Shown one piece after another: positions 1 through 8,044 of a stretch of 20,224 nucleotides of DNA. The DNA comes from DATBAK01 sp036787815 (lineage in GTDB: Bacteria > Actinomycetota > Acidimicrobiia > IMCC26256 > PALSA-610). The translations under genes were made by a program, and so were the position numbers. Where the stretch lies: positions 1 through 20,224 of the forward strand of contig DAIQOP010000034.1 of assembly GCA_036787815.1 (NCBI GenBank), in the 5' to 3' direction. Below the pieces are notes generated by a model. It ran no database searches and was not told the origin of the DNA. It worked only from the letters and a program-made list of their open reading frames with translations. Position 1 is the first letter of the stretch, and every line of letters begins with the position of its first letter.

Positions 1-1515
1 GAGAGCGTGAAGCTCACCGCGCACGAGATGGACCGGGAGTCGAACCACCTCGCCCACACTCTGCGCGAGCTTGGCGTGCAGCACGGCGACCGTGTGGCAA
101 CGCTGCTCGAGAATCGCGCCGAGCAGGTGATCACGTTCTTCGCGGCGTTGAAGCTCGGCGCGGTGCAGGTGCCGATCAACACCGCGTACAAGGGTGAGTT
201 CCTGCGCCATCAACTCGCCGACTCCGGGGCGCGGGTCGTCGTCGTCCAGGGCGACTTCGCCGGTCGCGTCGCCGAGATCGCGAGCAGCGTTCCCGAGCTC
301 GAGGCGGCCGTGGTGGTGGGTGAGGCCGACACCGCGATCACCGGGATCGCGGTGTTCGAGTACAGCGCGTTCGTCGCGGCCGTCGCGAACGCGATCACCG
401 CCGTCGAGCTGGAGCCGCGCGATCTCGCGTGCCTCATCTACACGGCGGGAACGACCGGCCCGTCGAAGGGCTGCATGCTGAGCCACAACTACGTGGTCGG
501 CATGGCCCGACAGATCGCGCGCGCGTGGCAACGTACGGCCGACGACGTCGTGTGGACACCGTTGCCGCTCTTCCACCTCAACGCGATCTCGATCGCGGTG
601 GTGGGCACGCTGTCGGTCGGCGGTGGCGCGAGCATCGCCCGGCGCTTCTCGGTGTCGGGCTTCTGGCCCGAGGTGCGCCGAAGCGGCGCGACGATCACCT
701 CGATGCTCGGCTCCCTCGCGATCCTCGTGGCGAACGCCGACGATCACGACGACCAGGCGGGTCACCACCTCCGGCTCTGCGCGGCCGCGCCGATGCCGCC
801 CGACACCGATCGCATCTGGCGCGAGCGCTTCGGTTGCGCCACGTTCAGCGGCGGCTTCGGTCTCACCGAGGCATCGTTGATCGCCGCGCTGCCGCCGGGC
901 GAGGAGAACTGTCCGGGCGCGGCCGGCAAGCCGAACGACATCGAGCTCGAGGTCGCGATCCTCGACGACGACGACATCGAGGTCGCGGCGGACGAGGTCG
1001 GTGAGCTCTGCTGCCGGCCCCGGCATCCCGACACGATGTTCGCCGGCTACTGGAACCGCCCGGCCGACACGCTCGGAGTGCTGCGCAACCTCTGGTTCCA
1101 TACCGGCGACCTCGCGCGCGTCGACGCCGACGGTTTCCTCTACTTCGTCGACCGCAAGAAGGATGCGCTCCGCCGGCGGGGCGAGAACATCTCGAGCTTC
1201 GAGATGGAGAAGACGTTCTACGCGCACGCCGCGATCCTCGACGTCGCGGTGCACGCGGTGCCCAGCGACATGGGGGAGGACGAGGTGAAGGTCACCTGCG
1301 TGCTGCAACCCGGTGCCGAGCTCACGCCCGAAGATCTCTGCCGCTGGGCCGCCGAGCGGGTGCCCTACTTCGCGATCCCGCGTTTCATCGAGTTCCGTGC
1401 CGACCTGCCGCGCAACCCCGTGGGCCGGGTGCTCAAGTACGAGCTGCGCGCGCAGGGTGTGACCGACACGACCTGGGACCGCGAGGCGGCGGGCGTCACC
1501 TTCGAGCGCCGCTGA
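1..1515 (+). CDS. Acyl-CoA synthetase / AMP-dependent ligase (5' partial)
   Basis: Class I adenylate-forming enzyme that would activate a carboxylic acid to its acyl-AMP and then acyl-CoA. The frame is open from base 1; the GTG at 7 is internal, because the visible protein starts at the region families write as 'TYxELDxxSNRLA' (here LTAHEMDRESNHLA), so about 30 N-terminal residues lie outside the window. Counting from the GTG, the P-loop YTAGTTGPSKG is at 145-155. It is followed by FGLTEAS (A5), HTGDLARVDADG (A7) and DRKKDALRRRGENIS (A8). In the A10 motif (NPVGRVLKYELR) the usual Gly-Lys is Gly-Arg and the nearest Lys comes three residues later; some CaiC-like ligases look similar. The last 20 bases overlap the convergent methyltransferase gene. 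The substrate is unknown. Confidence 0.93.
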   Translation, partial: ESVKLTAHEMDRESNHLAHTLRELGVQHGDRVATLLENRAEQVITFFAALKLGAVQVPINTAYKGEFLRHQLADSGARVVVVQGDFAGRVAEIASSVPELEAAVVVGEADTAITGIAVFEYSAFVAAVANAITAVELEPRDLACLIYTAGTTGPSKGCMLSHNYVVGMARQIARAWQRTADDVVWTPLPLFHLNAISIAVVGTLSVGGGASIARRFSVSGFWPEVRRSGATITSMLGSLAILVANADDHDDQAGHHLRLCAAAPMPPDTDRIWRERFGCATFSGGFGLTEASLIAALPPGEENCPGAAGKPNDIELEVAILDDDDIEVAADEVGELCCRPRHPDTMFAGYWNRPADTLGVLRNLWFHTGDLARVDADGFLYFVDRKKDALRRRGENISSFEMEKTFYAHAAILDVAVHAVPSDMGEDEVKVTCVLQPGAELTPEDLCRWAAERVPYFAIPRFIEFRADLPRNPVGRVLKYELRAQGVTDTTWDREAAGVTFERR

Positions 1516-2272
1516 CGGGCGGCTCGGCCGGCTTGCGGACCTTCCAGATCTGCTCGGCCGGCCACCGGCGGGCCCACCGGTAGGGCGCGAAGTCGTTGAA
1601 GGTGGTCGTGGCGCCCTTCGGCGCCCGCAGCTCGACGAGATCTTCGGCGACGAGCCCGTTGGCTGCGAACAGGCGCAACCACTCTCCGGTCGAGATGCAG
1701 TAGTCGGTCGTGCCGGATTCGCTGGTCCACCGCCGACGCCCGAAGGCGCGGTGCCGCAGGCGGCGGGTCTGGCGGTCACGTTTCGCGTCGAACGTGAGGT
1801 AGAGGAGCGGTGTTCCGGCACAGAACGCGAGGAGCCCACCCGGGCGCAGGACTCGGGCGACGGCGGGCACCGAACGCTGCGGGTCGCAGAAGCTCATCGC
1901 TCCGTGGTCGCAGAACACGACGTCGAACGACTCGCGGGCGAACGGCAAGGCGGTCGCGCTCGCGAGCACCAACGACACCGGTGCATCGGACTCGGTGACC
2001 GCTCGGCGCGCGTGCGCGAGCTGGGCCTGCGATTGGTCGAGTGCGACCGTGCGGCCCGCCGACGCGGCCAACGCGACCGACCACTGTGCGGCGCCACAGC
2101 CGAGCTCCAACACGTCGGCGTCGTCGATGTCGTCGAGGATGTGCAGCTCCGACTCCGGGATGCGCCACACACCCCACGCCCGCGCGTCGTCACGCAGTCG
2201 CGTGCCGTGCACCGACTGATACGCGTCGGCGTCGGTGTCCCAGAAGCGGCGGTTGCGCAGTTCCCCGTTCAT
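1496..2272 (-). CDS. Class I SAM-dependent methyltransferase
   Basis: 258 aa soluble protein with a Methyltransf_11-type Rossmann fold. Motif I is VLELGCG (54-60). The acidic residue at the end of beta2 is in VALDQ (D79). An 'LASATALPF' segment (103-111) and the post-motif LRPGGLL (142-148) follow. It would transfer a methyl group from S-adenosylmethionine to a small molecule; the acceptor cannot be deduced. The C-terminal third (about 155-258) is rich in Arg and Trp and may shape the acceptor site. The ATG at 2272 is preceded at 6 bp by TAGCGT, a plausible -10 box, so the mRNA may be leaderless. The gene ends inside the tail of the convergent acyl-CoA ligase (20 bp overlap). Confidence 0.88.
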   Translation of the reverse strand: MNGELRNRRFWDTDADAYQSVHGTRLRDDARAWGVWRIPESELHILDDIDDADVLELGCGAAQWSVALAASAGRTVALDQSQAQLAHARRAVTESDAPVSLVLASATALPFARESFDVVFCDHGAMSFCDPQRSVPAVARVLRPGGLLAFCAGTPLLYLTFDAKRDRQTRRLRHRAFGRRRWTSESGTTDYCISTGEWLRLFAANGLVAEDLVELRAPKGATTTFNDFAPYRWARRWPAEQIWKVRKPAEPPVSGARR

Positions 2273-2278
2273 GCGCCC

Positions 2279-2284
2279 ACGCTA
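2279..2284 (-). promoter_or_regulatory. Possible -10 box for the methyltransferase
   Basis: On the minus strand TAGCGT (TANNNT class) ends 6 bp before the ATG at 2272. This fits a leaderless actinobacterial transcript starting at or next to the ATG. No good -35 hexamer is visible at 17-18 bp, and there is no Shine-Dalgarno sequence between box and ATG. Confidence 0.3.
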
Positions 2285-2357
2285 TTTGGATCGCGCGCGG
2301 TACGCTCCATTCGAGTTCGGGCTCTCGGGGAGAGCACAGGCTTCGGGGGAGTGCGCG

Positions 2358-2588
2358 ATGCGTCGCTGCGGGATGTTCGCCGCGCTGGTGGGAGTCGCGG
2401 TGTGGTCGGCTGTCCACGCGTTGGTCTCGCTGGTGATCTGCGTGATCTTCGCGGTGCCGTTCGGGCTCGTGCTCGCGTTCGACGCGTTGGCGCGGGAGCA
2501 CGCGCCCAACGGTGTGACGACGGCCGGTGCGCCGTCACCGCCGCGGCAACCGATCCTGGTGCCGGTGCCCACTCGCCTCGCGGCCTGA
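2358..2588 (+). CDS. Small hydrophobic membrane protein, unknown function
   Basis: 76 aa. I chose the ATG at 2358 because GGGGA at 2346-2350 sits 7 bp upstream. The longer open frame from 2235 would overlap the 5' end of the divergent methyltransferase and gives a basic, non-conserved-looking extension. After a short start (MRRCGM) most of residues 6-46 are hydrophobic (ALVGVAVWSAVHALVSLV, then ICVIFAVPFGLVLAF), enough for one long or two short membrane helices in a hairpin. A Pro-rich tail (SPPRQPILVPVP) follows. It ends 2 bp before the stop of the convergent P450 gene. I do not recognise a family. Confidence 0.6.
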   Translation: MRRCGMFAALVGVAVWSAVHALVSLVICVIFAVPFGLVLAFDALAREHAPNGVTTAGAPSPPRQPILVPVPTRLAA

Positions 2589-2590
2589 GG

Positions 2591-3772
2591 TCAGGCGTCG
2601 AACCGTAGGGGAAGCGACGCGAATCCGCGCACGTTGCCGGAGTGCACGCGGCGCGTGTGCTCCTTCTCGACCGTGTAGTCACCGAGCACCGGCAGCAGTT
2701 CCTCGAGCGCGATCCTCGTCTCGAGCCGCGCCAACGCGGCGCCGAGGCAATGGTGGATGCCGTGCCCGAAGGCCATGTGCCCGGCAGTCTCGCGGCCCAC
2801 GTCGAAGCGGTCCGCGTCGGGCCAGTGGCGGTCGTCGCGGTTCGCCGAGCCGTAGAGCAGGAGCACCTTCGTGCCCGCCTCGAGACGCTCGCCGTGCAGC
2901 TCCAGATCGCGGGTGAGACAGCGCGCCATCGCCTGCGTCGAGCCGTCGAAGCGGAGCGTCTCCTCGACCGCGCCCGGGATGCGGGCCCGGTCGCGCGTGA
3001 TCGCCGTGCGTTGCTCGGGATGCTCGGCGAGCAGGTACGCGGCGTTGCCGACGAGCTTCGTGGTCGTCTCGTTGCCCGCGATGATGAGCAGGAAGCAGAA
3101 CCCGAGCAGCTCCGAGTGGGTGAGCGCCTGGCCCTGCTCCTCCGCCGCGATCAACACGCTGAGCAGGTCGTCGCCGGGCTGCTCGCGCCGCTCGCCGATG
3201 AGGCCGTCGAAGTAGCCGTAGAGGGTCGTCGCCCCCGCGATGCCGGCCGGGGTGATCTCGTCGGAGTCGGGTTCGCGGTGCAGGAGCGCGTCGGCCGCGT
3301 GGCGCAGCGCATCCTGTTCGGCGTCCGGAACGCCGAGCATCTCGCTGATCACGGCCATGGGCAGCAGCGCCGCGAACTCACCGATGAGGTCGACGTGGCC
3401 GGCGCCGGCGAAGGTGGTGATGAGTGCGCGTGTCCGCGCCCGGATCGGCTCCTCGAGCCGCGCCATGCGCGCGGGGGTGAACGCGCGGCTGACCAACGAG
3501 CGCAATTGCGTGTGGCGGGGTGGGTCCATCTCGATGATGTGCGGTTCGATGCCCCTGCGCATCGGCTCGATCGTGATGCCCTGCGTCGACGTGAACGTGC
3601 GCCAGTCGTTGGTTGCCGCGCGCACGTCGTCGTAGCGCGACAGCGCCCAGAAGTGCCGTCGCGCGTTGAAGTACGCGGGCGCTTCGTCGCGCAGGCGGCG
3701 GTAGATCGGGTACGGATCCTCGTGGATCTCGTACGAGTACGGGTCGAACTCGAGGGCGGTCTGCATGTTCAT
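2591..3772 (-). CDS. Cytochrome P450
   Basis: 393 aa, the usual length for a soluble bacterial class I P450, with no membrane anchor. The I-helix oxygen-activation motif AGNETTT begins at 232, the K-helix ExxR is E271-TL-R274, and the heme loop FGHGIHHCLG spans 335-344 with the thiolate ligand Cys342. DPPRHTQLRSLVSRAF (83-98) is the typical C-helix region. It would insert one oxygen atom into an organic substrate with electrons from a ferredoxin and reductase, neither of which is in the window. The start ATG at 3772 overlaps the stop of the upstream amidohydrolase (ATGA), which shows translational coupling and fixes the start. A second ATG lies two codons in. The CYP family and substrate cannot be assigned by eye. 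Confidence 0.95.
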   Translation of the reverse strand: MNMQTALEFDPYSYEIHEDPYPIYRRLRDEAPAYFNARRHFWALSRYDDVRAATNDWRTFTSTQGITIEPMRRGIEPHIIEMDPPRHTQLRSLVSRAFTPARMARLEEPIRARTRALITTFAGAGHVDLIGEFAALLPMAVISEMLGVPDAEQDALRHAADALLHREPDSDEITPAGIAGATTLYGYFDGLIGERREQPGDDLLSVLIAAEEQGQALTHSELLGFCFLLIIAGNETTTKLVGNAAYLLAEHPEQRTAITRDRARIPGAVEETLRFDGSTQAMARCLTRDLELHGERLEAGTKVLLLYGSANRDDRHWPDADRFDVGRETAGHMAFGHGIHHCLGAALARLETRIALEELLPVLGDYTVEKEHTRRVHSGNVRGFASLPLRFDA

Positions 3773-5046
3773 GCCGTGGGCGTGAGCTCCGAGATGCTCA
3801 CCGGCCCCTCGTGGTGGCTGCGGCGACCCTTGCTCTGCACCGACACGTCGTGCCCGGCGGCCTCCGCCCGCAACGCGCCGACGGTGCACTGCTCGCGGGG
3901 CCGTACCGAGAACGGGTCGTAATCGAAGAAGTCGATCGCGTTGCGATGCGTCATCTTGTCGATCTCGTCGTCGGTGAGATCGGTGAGGGCAAAGGTGGCG
4001 CTCAGCACCTCGGGTGCGTTGGGCCAGATCGCGTCGGAGTGCGGGTAGTCGGTCTCGATGCAGATGCGGTCGACGCCGATCTCGCGCGCGTGGCGCGCAC
4101 CGAAGTCGTCTTCGATGAAGCACAGGATCACGTGCTCCATGAACACCTCGCTCGGCAGCTGCGAACCGAAGTCGGCACCCGTCCACTCCTTGTGCGTGAC
4201 GTACGAGTGGTCGAGGCGTTCGAGGAAGTAGGGGATCCAACCGATCCCGCCCTCGGAGAGAGCGACCGTGAGGCTCGGGTACTTCTTGAACACCGGCGAG
4301 TGAATGAGATCGGCCGCGGCCTGCACGATGTTCATCGGCTGTAGCGCGATCATCACGTCGATCGGCGCGTCGGGCGCGGTGATCACGAGCTTCGACGACG
4401 AGCCGATGTGCATGCACACGACGGTGCCTTCGTCGGCGCAGGCCTTCCAGACCGGGTCCCAGTGGTCGTCGTGCAGGCTCGGCAATCCGAGCGGGACCGG
4501 GTTCTCGGGGAACGTGATCGCGCGGCAGCCCAACTTCGCGACCCGGTGGACCTCGGCCGCGAGCACCTGCGCGTCCCAGATCGGCGGGACCGCGAGCGGG
4601 ATGAACCGGCCCGGCGCCGCGGCGCACCACTCCTCGATGTGCCAGTCGTTGTAGGCCCGGTCGAGCGCGAGTGCCGCGTCCTTGTCGTCCATGGCCGCGA
4701 ACAGGCGGCCGGCGAAGCCGGGGAGCGAGGGGAAGTTGAGCGAGCCGAGCAGGCCGTTCGCGTTCATGTCGAGCACGCGCTGGTGCACGTCGTAGCAGCC
4801 GGGGCGCAGCTCGTCGAACGACGTGGGGTCGATGCCGTACTCGTCGCGCGGACGGCCGGCGACGGCGTTGAGACCCACGTTGGGGATCTCGAAGTCGAGG
4901 AAGTGCCAGACGTCGGTGCCGTCGGCCTCGTGCACCACATGCGGTGCGATGTCCTTGTACTTCGCAGGGAGGTGGCGCTCGAACAGGTCGGGCGGCTCGA
5001 CGACGTGGTCGTCGACGCTCACCAGGATCATGTCGTCGATCTGCAT
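3769..5046 (-). CDS. Amidohydrolase family protein (amidohydrolase_2 / ACMSD-like TIM barrel)
   Basis: 425 aa. The family contains metal-dependent hydrolases and non-oxidative decarboxylases, such as the ACMSD and 5-carboxyvanillate decarboxylase types. The N-terminal metal motif appears as SVDDHVVEPPDLF (D12/D13, H14), the D-x-H variant common in actinobacterial members. Further likely ligands or active-site residues are His213 in CMHIGSSS, Glu265 in SEGGIGW and Asp333 in ETDYPHSD. The C-terminal 45 residues look like a non-conserved extension. The ATG at 5046 has GAGGTG 4 bp upstream. The stop overlaps the P450 start (ATGA), so the two proteins probably act on the same compound or consecutive intermediates. 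The divergent neighbours are a thiolase-like/DUF35 pair. Confidence 0.92.
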   Translation of the reverse strand: MQIDDMILVSVDDHVVEPPDLFERHLPAKYKDIAPHVVHEADGTDVWHFLDFEIPNVGLNAVAGRPRDEYGIDPTSFDELRPGCYDVHQRVLDMNANGLLGSLNFPSLPGFAGRLFAAMDDKDAALALDRAYNDWHIEEWCAAAPGRFIPLAVPPIWDAQVLAAEVHRVAKLGCRAITFPENPVPLGLPSLHDDHWDPVWKACADEGTVVCMHIGSSSKLVITAPDAPIDVMIALQPMNIVQAAADLIHSPVFKKYPSLTVALSEGGIGWIPYFLERLDHSYVTHKEWTGADFGSQLPSEVFMEHVILCFIEDDFGARHAREIGVDRICIETDYPHSDAIWPNAPEVLSATFALTDLTDDEIDKMTHRNAIDFFDYDPFSVRPREQCTVGALRAEAAGHDVSVQSKGRRSHHEGPVSISELTPTA

Positions 5047-5218
5047 CGATCACCTCGGATGCGGTCGGAGGCTCGCGCCCGAGCCGGCTCGGCGGTGATG
5101 CTACGCGCCCGTGGCCGCGGGTCGGCCCGGTCTGGCCGCCGCGCGACCGGCGCCGGTAGTGTCCGCCGACGGGCCGGCGGGGCTCGGGACAACGCGGCAC
5201 CAACCTGGGGGAGCGTGC
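5047..5218. promoter_or_regulatory. Divergent intergenic region, amidohydrolase/P450 versus thiolase/DUF35/TetR
   Basis: 172 bp between two divergent operons, so at least two promoters should lie here. TANNNT candidates are TAGCAT on the minus strand (5103-5098) and TAGTGT on the plus strand (5157-5162). Neither has a convincing -35 hexamer. The region would be the natural target of the TetR regulator encoded at 6842. GAGCCGGCTC (5081-5090) is a perfect but short GC palindrome. Confidence 0.35.
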
Positions 5219-6382
5219 ATGGCGAGGGTCTGCGTGGTCGGCGTCGGGCTCTCCGACGGCCCGGTCACGCCGGGGATGTCGGCCTCGATGCTCATCGCGC
5301 AGTCGTTCCGGCGCGCGCTCGACGACGCGGGTCTCGAGAAGCACGAGGTCGAGGGCATCGCGTCGGCGGGATACAGCGGCATGCACGACGTGGCCGTCGC
5401 GGAGTACCTGGGTCTGCAGCCTCGATGGCTGGAATCCACCTCGGTCGGCGGCTCGTCGTTCGAGTTCCACGCGCAGCACGCGTTCCGCGCGATCGAGGCG
5501 GGCGATGTCGACATCGTGGCCATCTGCTACGGCAACAACCAGCTCTCGGCGAGCGGCCGCACGCTCGGAACCGGTGGCGGCGGTGGCGGTGGACGCGGCA
5601 TGCTGCCCGGCCCGATGCGCTACGAGTTCCCGACCGGGCTCACGCTCGTCGGCGCATACGCCATGGCCGCACAGCGTCACGCGCACGAGTACGGGACCAC
5701 GCCCGAGCAGCTCGCGTCGATCGCGGTGCAGGTGCGCGAGCACGCGGGCCGCAACCCCACCGCAATGTACCGGGACCCGATCACGATCGACGACGTGCTC
5801 GGCTCCAAGCTCGTCGCCGACCCGCTGCACAAGCTCGATTGCTGCGTCATCTCCGACGGTGGCTGCTGCATCATCCTGGCCACGGAGGAGCGGGCCCGGG
5901 AGCTCGCGCACCGTCCGGTCTATATCCGCGGCGCCGCGGGTGGCACCACCCATCATTCGATCCAGGCGATGGCCGACATGACCACGACGGCCGCCGCGGT
6001 CTCGGGGCCGAAGGCGTTCGCCGAAGCCGGCATCACTCCCGCCGACGTCGACGTGTTCCAGATGTACGACTCCTTCACCTACACCGTGCTCGTGGTGCTC
6101 GAAGACCTCGGTTTCGCGCCCAAGGGCGAGGGTGGGGCCTTCGTCGCCGACGGCAACCTGCGATTGGGGGCGAGCCTGCCGACGAACACCGACGGCGGCG
6201 GCCTCTCGTCGACGCACCCGGGCATGCGGGGTCTCTACCTCCTCTGTGAGGCGACGCGACAGCTCCGAGGCGAAGCGGGGGAGAGCCAGGTGGAAGGCGC
6301 CGAGATCGCGGTCTGCAACGGGAGCGGCGGCTGGCTCTCGACCCAGGGCACGGTGGTGCTCGGCACGGAGCCGGTCCGATGA
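5219..6382 (+). CDS. Thiolase-like protein of the SCPx/Ltp2 (lipid-transfer) type
   Basis: 387 aa. The start is the ATG at 5219, with GGGGGAG at 5207-5213; an in-frame upstream extension from 5111 is Pro/Ala-rich and not family-like. It has the thiolase fold of the SCP-x/non-specific lipid-transfer subfamily. Where a true thiolase carries its nucleophilic Cys the segment reads SVGGSSFEF (75-83) with no Cys. The later region has THPGMRG (332-338, His334 in the GHP-like position) and CNGSGG (366-371). A seven-glycine run occurs at 119-125. Such Cys-less proteins encoded beside a DUF35 partner include the Ltp2 retro-aldolases that shorten steroid side chains, so C-C cleavage of a beta-hydroxyacyl-CoA is more likely than thiolysis. 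The ATGA overlap with the DUF35 gene supports a complex. Confidence 0.88.
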   Translation: MARVCVVGVGLSDGPVTPGMSASMLIAQSFRRALDDAGLEKHEVEGIASAGYSGMHDVAVAEYLGLQPRWLESTSVGGSSFEFHAQHAFRAIEAGDVDIVAICYGNNQLSASGRTLGTGGGGGGGRGMLPGPMRYEFPTGLTLVGAYAMAAQRHAHEYGTTPEQLASIAVQVREHAGRNPTAMYRDPITIDDVLGSKLVADPLHKLDCCVISDGGCCIILATEERARELAHRPVYIRGAAGGTTHHSIQAMADMTTTAAAVSGPKAFAEAGITPADVDVFQMYDSFTYTVLVVLEDLGFAPKGEGGAFVADGNLRLGASLPTNTDGGGLSSTHPGMRGLYLLCEATRQLRGEAGESQVEGAEIAVCNGSGGWLSTQGTVVLGTEPVR

Positions 6383-6816
6383 GTGACGACGTCGTGCCCG
6401 ATTGGTCGGACACGCCGAAGTACCTCGTGCCGGTACCCAACGAGGAGGACGGCGAGTTCTGGCAGGGCGCCCGTCGCGGCGAGTTGCGCATCCAGCGCTG
6501 CACGAGCTGCGGGTTGCACCAGCACTACGCGCGCTTCCTGTGTGTGCATTGCGGTGCCACCACGCTCGAGTGGGTGACCGCGAGCGGGCTCGGCACCGTG
6601 TACTCGTACACCGTGATCCGCCAGAACGGGGTCCCGCCGTTCCGGGAGCGGGTGCCGTTCGTCGTGGCGACGGTCGATCTCGACGAGGTGGGCGCGCGCG
6701 TGCTCGCGGCGATGCCGAGCGTCGCGCCCGACGCCGCACGCGTCGGCATGCGCGTGCGCGCGACGTTCCGCGCCGCTTCCGACGAGGTCGGCTTCGTCGA
6801 CTTCGCCGAGCTCTGA
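6379..6816 (+). CDS. DUF35 Zn-ribbon / OB-fold acyl-CoA-binding protein
   Basis: 145 aa. A helical N-terminus (FWQGARRGELRIQRC) leads into a rubredoxin-like Zn ribbon with Cys41, Cys44, Cys55 and Cys58, then an OB-fold (about 62-145, GTVYSYTVIRQ...PFVVATVDLDE). Proteins of this family are the obligate partners of SCPx/Ltp2-type thiolase-like enzymes, supplying CoA binding and stabilising the active site. The gene starts 4 bp inside the end of the thiolase-like gene (ATGA), so the pair is translationally coupled. It is a stand-alone DUF35 protein here, not fused to a MaoC hydratase as in ChsH2. Confidence 0.92.
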   Translation: MSDDVVPDWSDTPKYLVPVPNEEDGEFWQGARRGELRIQRCTSCGLHQHYARFLCVHCGATTLEWVTASGLGTVYSYTVIRQNGVPPFRERVPFVVATVDLDEVGARVLAAMPSVAPDAARVGMRVRATFRAASDEVGFVDFAEL

Positions 6817-6841
6817 GCGCGCTGATGAGGCCCGTAGACGG

Positions 6842-7525
6842 ATGAGCACCGCGCGCGAATCCGATCTGTCGGGTCACGATCCGGCGGGTGGCGTCGCGCG
6901 CCCTCCGATCGCGATCGACGGGCGGGCGCTCGGGTCGCGCGGTGCGCGGACGCGCCGCCGCCTGCTCGAGGCGACGGCCGAACTCCTCGAGACCCACGGC
7001 ATCCGCGATCTGCGCGTGGTCGACATCGCGCGTCATGTCGAGACGTCACCCGCGACCTTCTACCAGTACTTCCGCGACGTCGAGGACGCGGTGCTCGCGC
7101 TCGCGGGTGAGGTCGGGGAGTCGACGGCGCCGTTGATCGCGGTGCTCGCCGGCTCCTGGGATGCCGACGGCGCGCTCGACTCCGCCCGCTCGCTGGTGCA
7201 GGGGTTCGTCGACTTCTGGGACGTCAACCGGGCCGTGCTGCGCACCCGCAACCTCGCGGCCCAGGAAGGCGATCAGCGCTTCCGCGACGTCCGCAACCGC
7301 GCGCTCGAGCCGTTCACCGAGGGGCTCGCCGAGCACGTGCGCGTCGCGCAGCTCGCCGGGCGAGTGCCGGCCGAGCTCTCGCCGGCGGCCGCCGGTGCCG
7401 CGCTCGTCGCGCTGCTCGAACGCATGGCCGCGTTCCATCGTGATCTCGAGCCGCTCGGCATCGACCGCGCGCAGATCGTGGAGACCACCGCCCGCATCAT
7501 CCAGCAGACCGTCGCCGGGAGCTGA
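6842..7525 (+). CDS. TetR/AcrR family transcriptional regulator
   Basis: 227 aa. After a disordered 30-residue N-terminus comes a TetR DNA-binding domain (about 35-80) with RRRLLEATAELLETHG and the recognition segment SPATFYQYFRDVEDAV (69-84). The C-terminal helical ligand-binding domain occupies about 95-227. It probably represses a nearby catabolic operon and is released by a CoA thioester or the substrate; this is inferred from family and position. It lies 25 bp after DUF35 in the same direction, so it is likely co-transcribed and autoregulated, and the 5047-5218 divergent region is the best operator candidate. It converges with the SRPBCC gene 21 bp away. Confidence 0.92.
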   Translation: MSTARESDLSGHDPAGGVARPPIAIDGRALGSRGARTRRRLLEATAELLETHGIRDLRVVDIARHVETSPATFYQYFRDVEDAVLALAGEVGESTAPLIAVLAGSWDADGALDSARSLVQGFVDFWDVNRAVLRTRNLAAQEGDQRFRDVRNRALEPFTEGLAEHVRVAQLAGRVPAELSPAAAGAALVALLERMAAFHRDLEPLGIDRAQIVETTARIIQQTVAGS

Positions 7526-7546
7526 GCGTGCCGCGCGCGGGCGCAG

Positions 7547-8044
7547 TCAGCTCGGTGTGGCCGGTGTGCTCGGCGCGCCGCCGGGTGCCACCGTTCGGGC
7601 GAGGATCCCGAGGGTGGCGCGCAGCGCAGCTTCGGAGATGATCGGGAAGATCGCCGCCTCTTTCCAGACCGGGTCGATCGCCGACCAGTCGTGGTACGAC
7701 GTGACGCGCGTGCCGCCGTCGACGGGTGCCAGCGCGTAGCCGTAGACGTGGCCGATCGGCGGCCGGATCGTGCCGAGCACCGTCCACGCGATCTCACGAT
7801 CCGGCTCGAGTGCCGTGATGGTGACGGTCACGTCGTAGCGACCCATCGGGAAGTCGTTCAGCGACTCGCGATCCATGTGCACGACGAAGGTGTCGCCGAC
7901 GGCCGTGACCGGCTCGCCGGTGGCGTCCATCAGCATCCCGGAGCTGTCGATCGCGACATGACCACGCGGGTCGCTCAGCAACCGGAAGATCGTTGCCGGG
8001 TCCGCGGCGATCGTGCGCTGCACTTCCATCCGGTCGGTCGTCAT
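7547..8044 (-). CDS. SRPBCC (START/Bet v1-like) family protein
   Basis: 165 aa from the ATG at 8044 (MTTDRMEVQRTI...). The open frame extends to a TTG at 8080, but SRPBCC proteins normally begin just before a strand like MEVQRTIAADPATIFRLLSDP. The hydrophobic-cavity fold is suggested by alternating strands and the terminal helix WKEAAIFPIISEAALRATLGIL. Such proteins bind or turn over lipids, polyketides or aromatic ligands. No catalytic residue can be named. The tail APGGAPSTPATPS is low complexity. It shares the strand with Ppx/GppA upstream (52 bp gap) and may be in the same transcript, though a functional link is not evident. Confidence 0.82.
   Translation of the reverse strand: MTTDRMEVQRTIAADPATIFRLLSDPRGHVAIDSSGMLMDATGEPVTAVGDTFVVHMDRESLNDFPMGRYDVTVTITALEPDREIAWTVLGTIRPPIGHVYGYALAPVDGGTRVTSYHDWSAIDPVWKEAAIFPIISEAALRATLGILARTVAPGGAPSTPATPS

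Noticed and set aside
5081..5090. GAGCCGGCTC palindrome upstream of the amidohydrolase as an operator
   Set aside because: Ten bases of G/C-rich self-complementary sequence is weak evidence on its own; kept only as a note in the divergent region.
5575..5593. Gly-rich run in the thiolase-like gene as a frameshift or insertion site
   Set aside because: The frame is continuous on both sides and the repeat (GGC/GGT codons) is an ordinary flexible loop.
4408..6249. Long plus-strand frame of 613 codons
   Set aside because: Composition is Arg/Gly/Ala-rich shadow, antisense to the amidohydrolase and out of frame with the thiolase-like gene. No family features.
2591..7036. A 1481-codon open frame on the minus strand
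   Set aside because: Only its last ~393 codons are the P450. The rest is an Arg-rich shadow opposite or out of frame with the amidohydrolase, thiolase-like and DUF35 genes, kept open by high GC.
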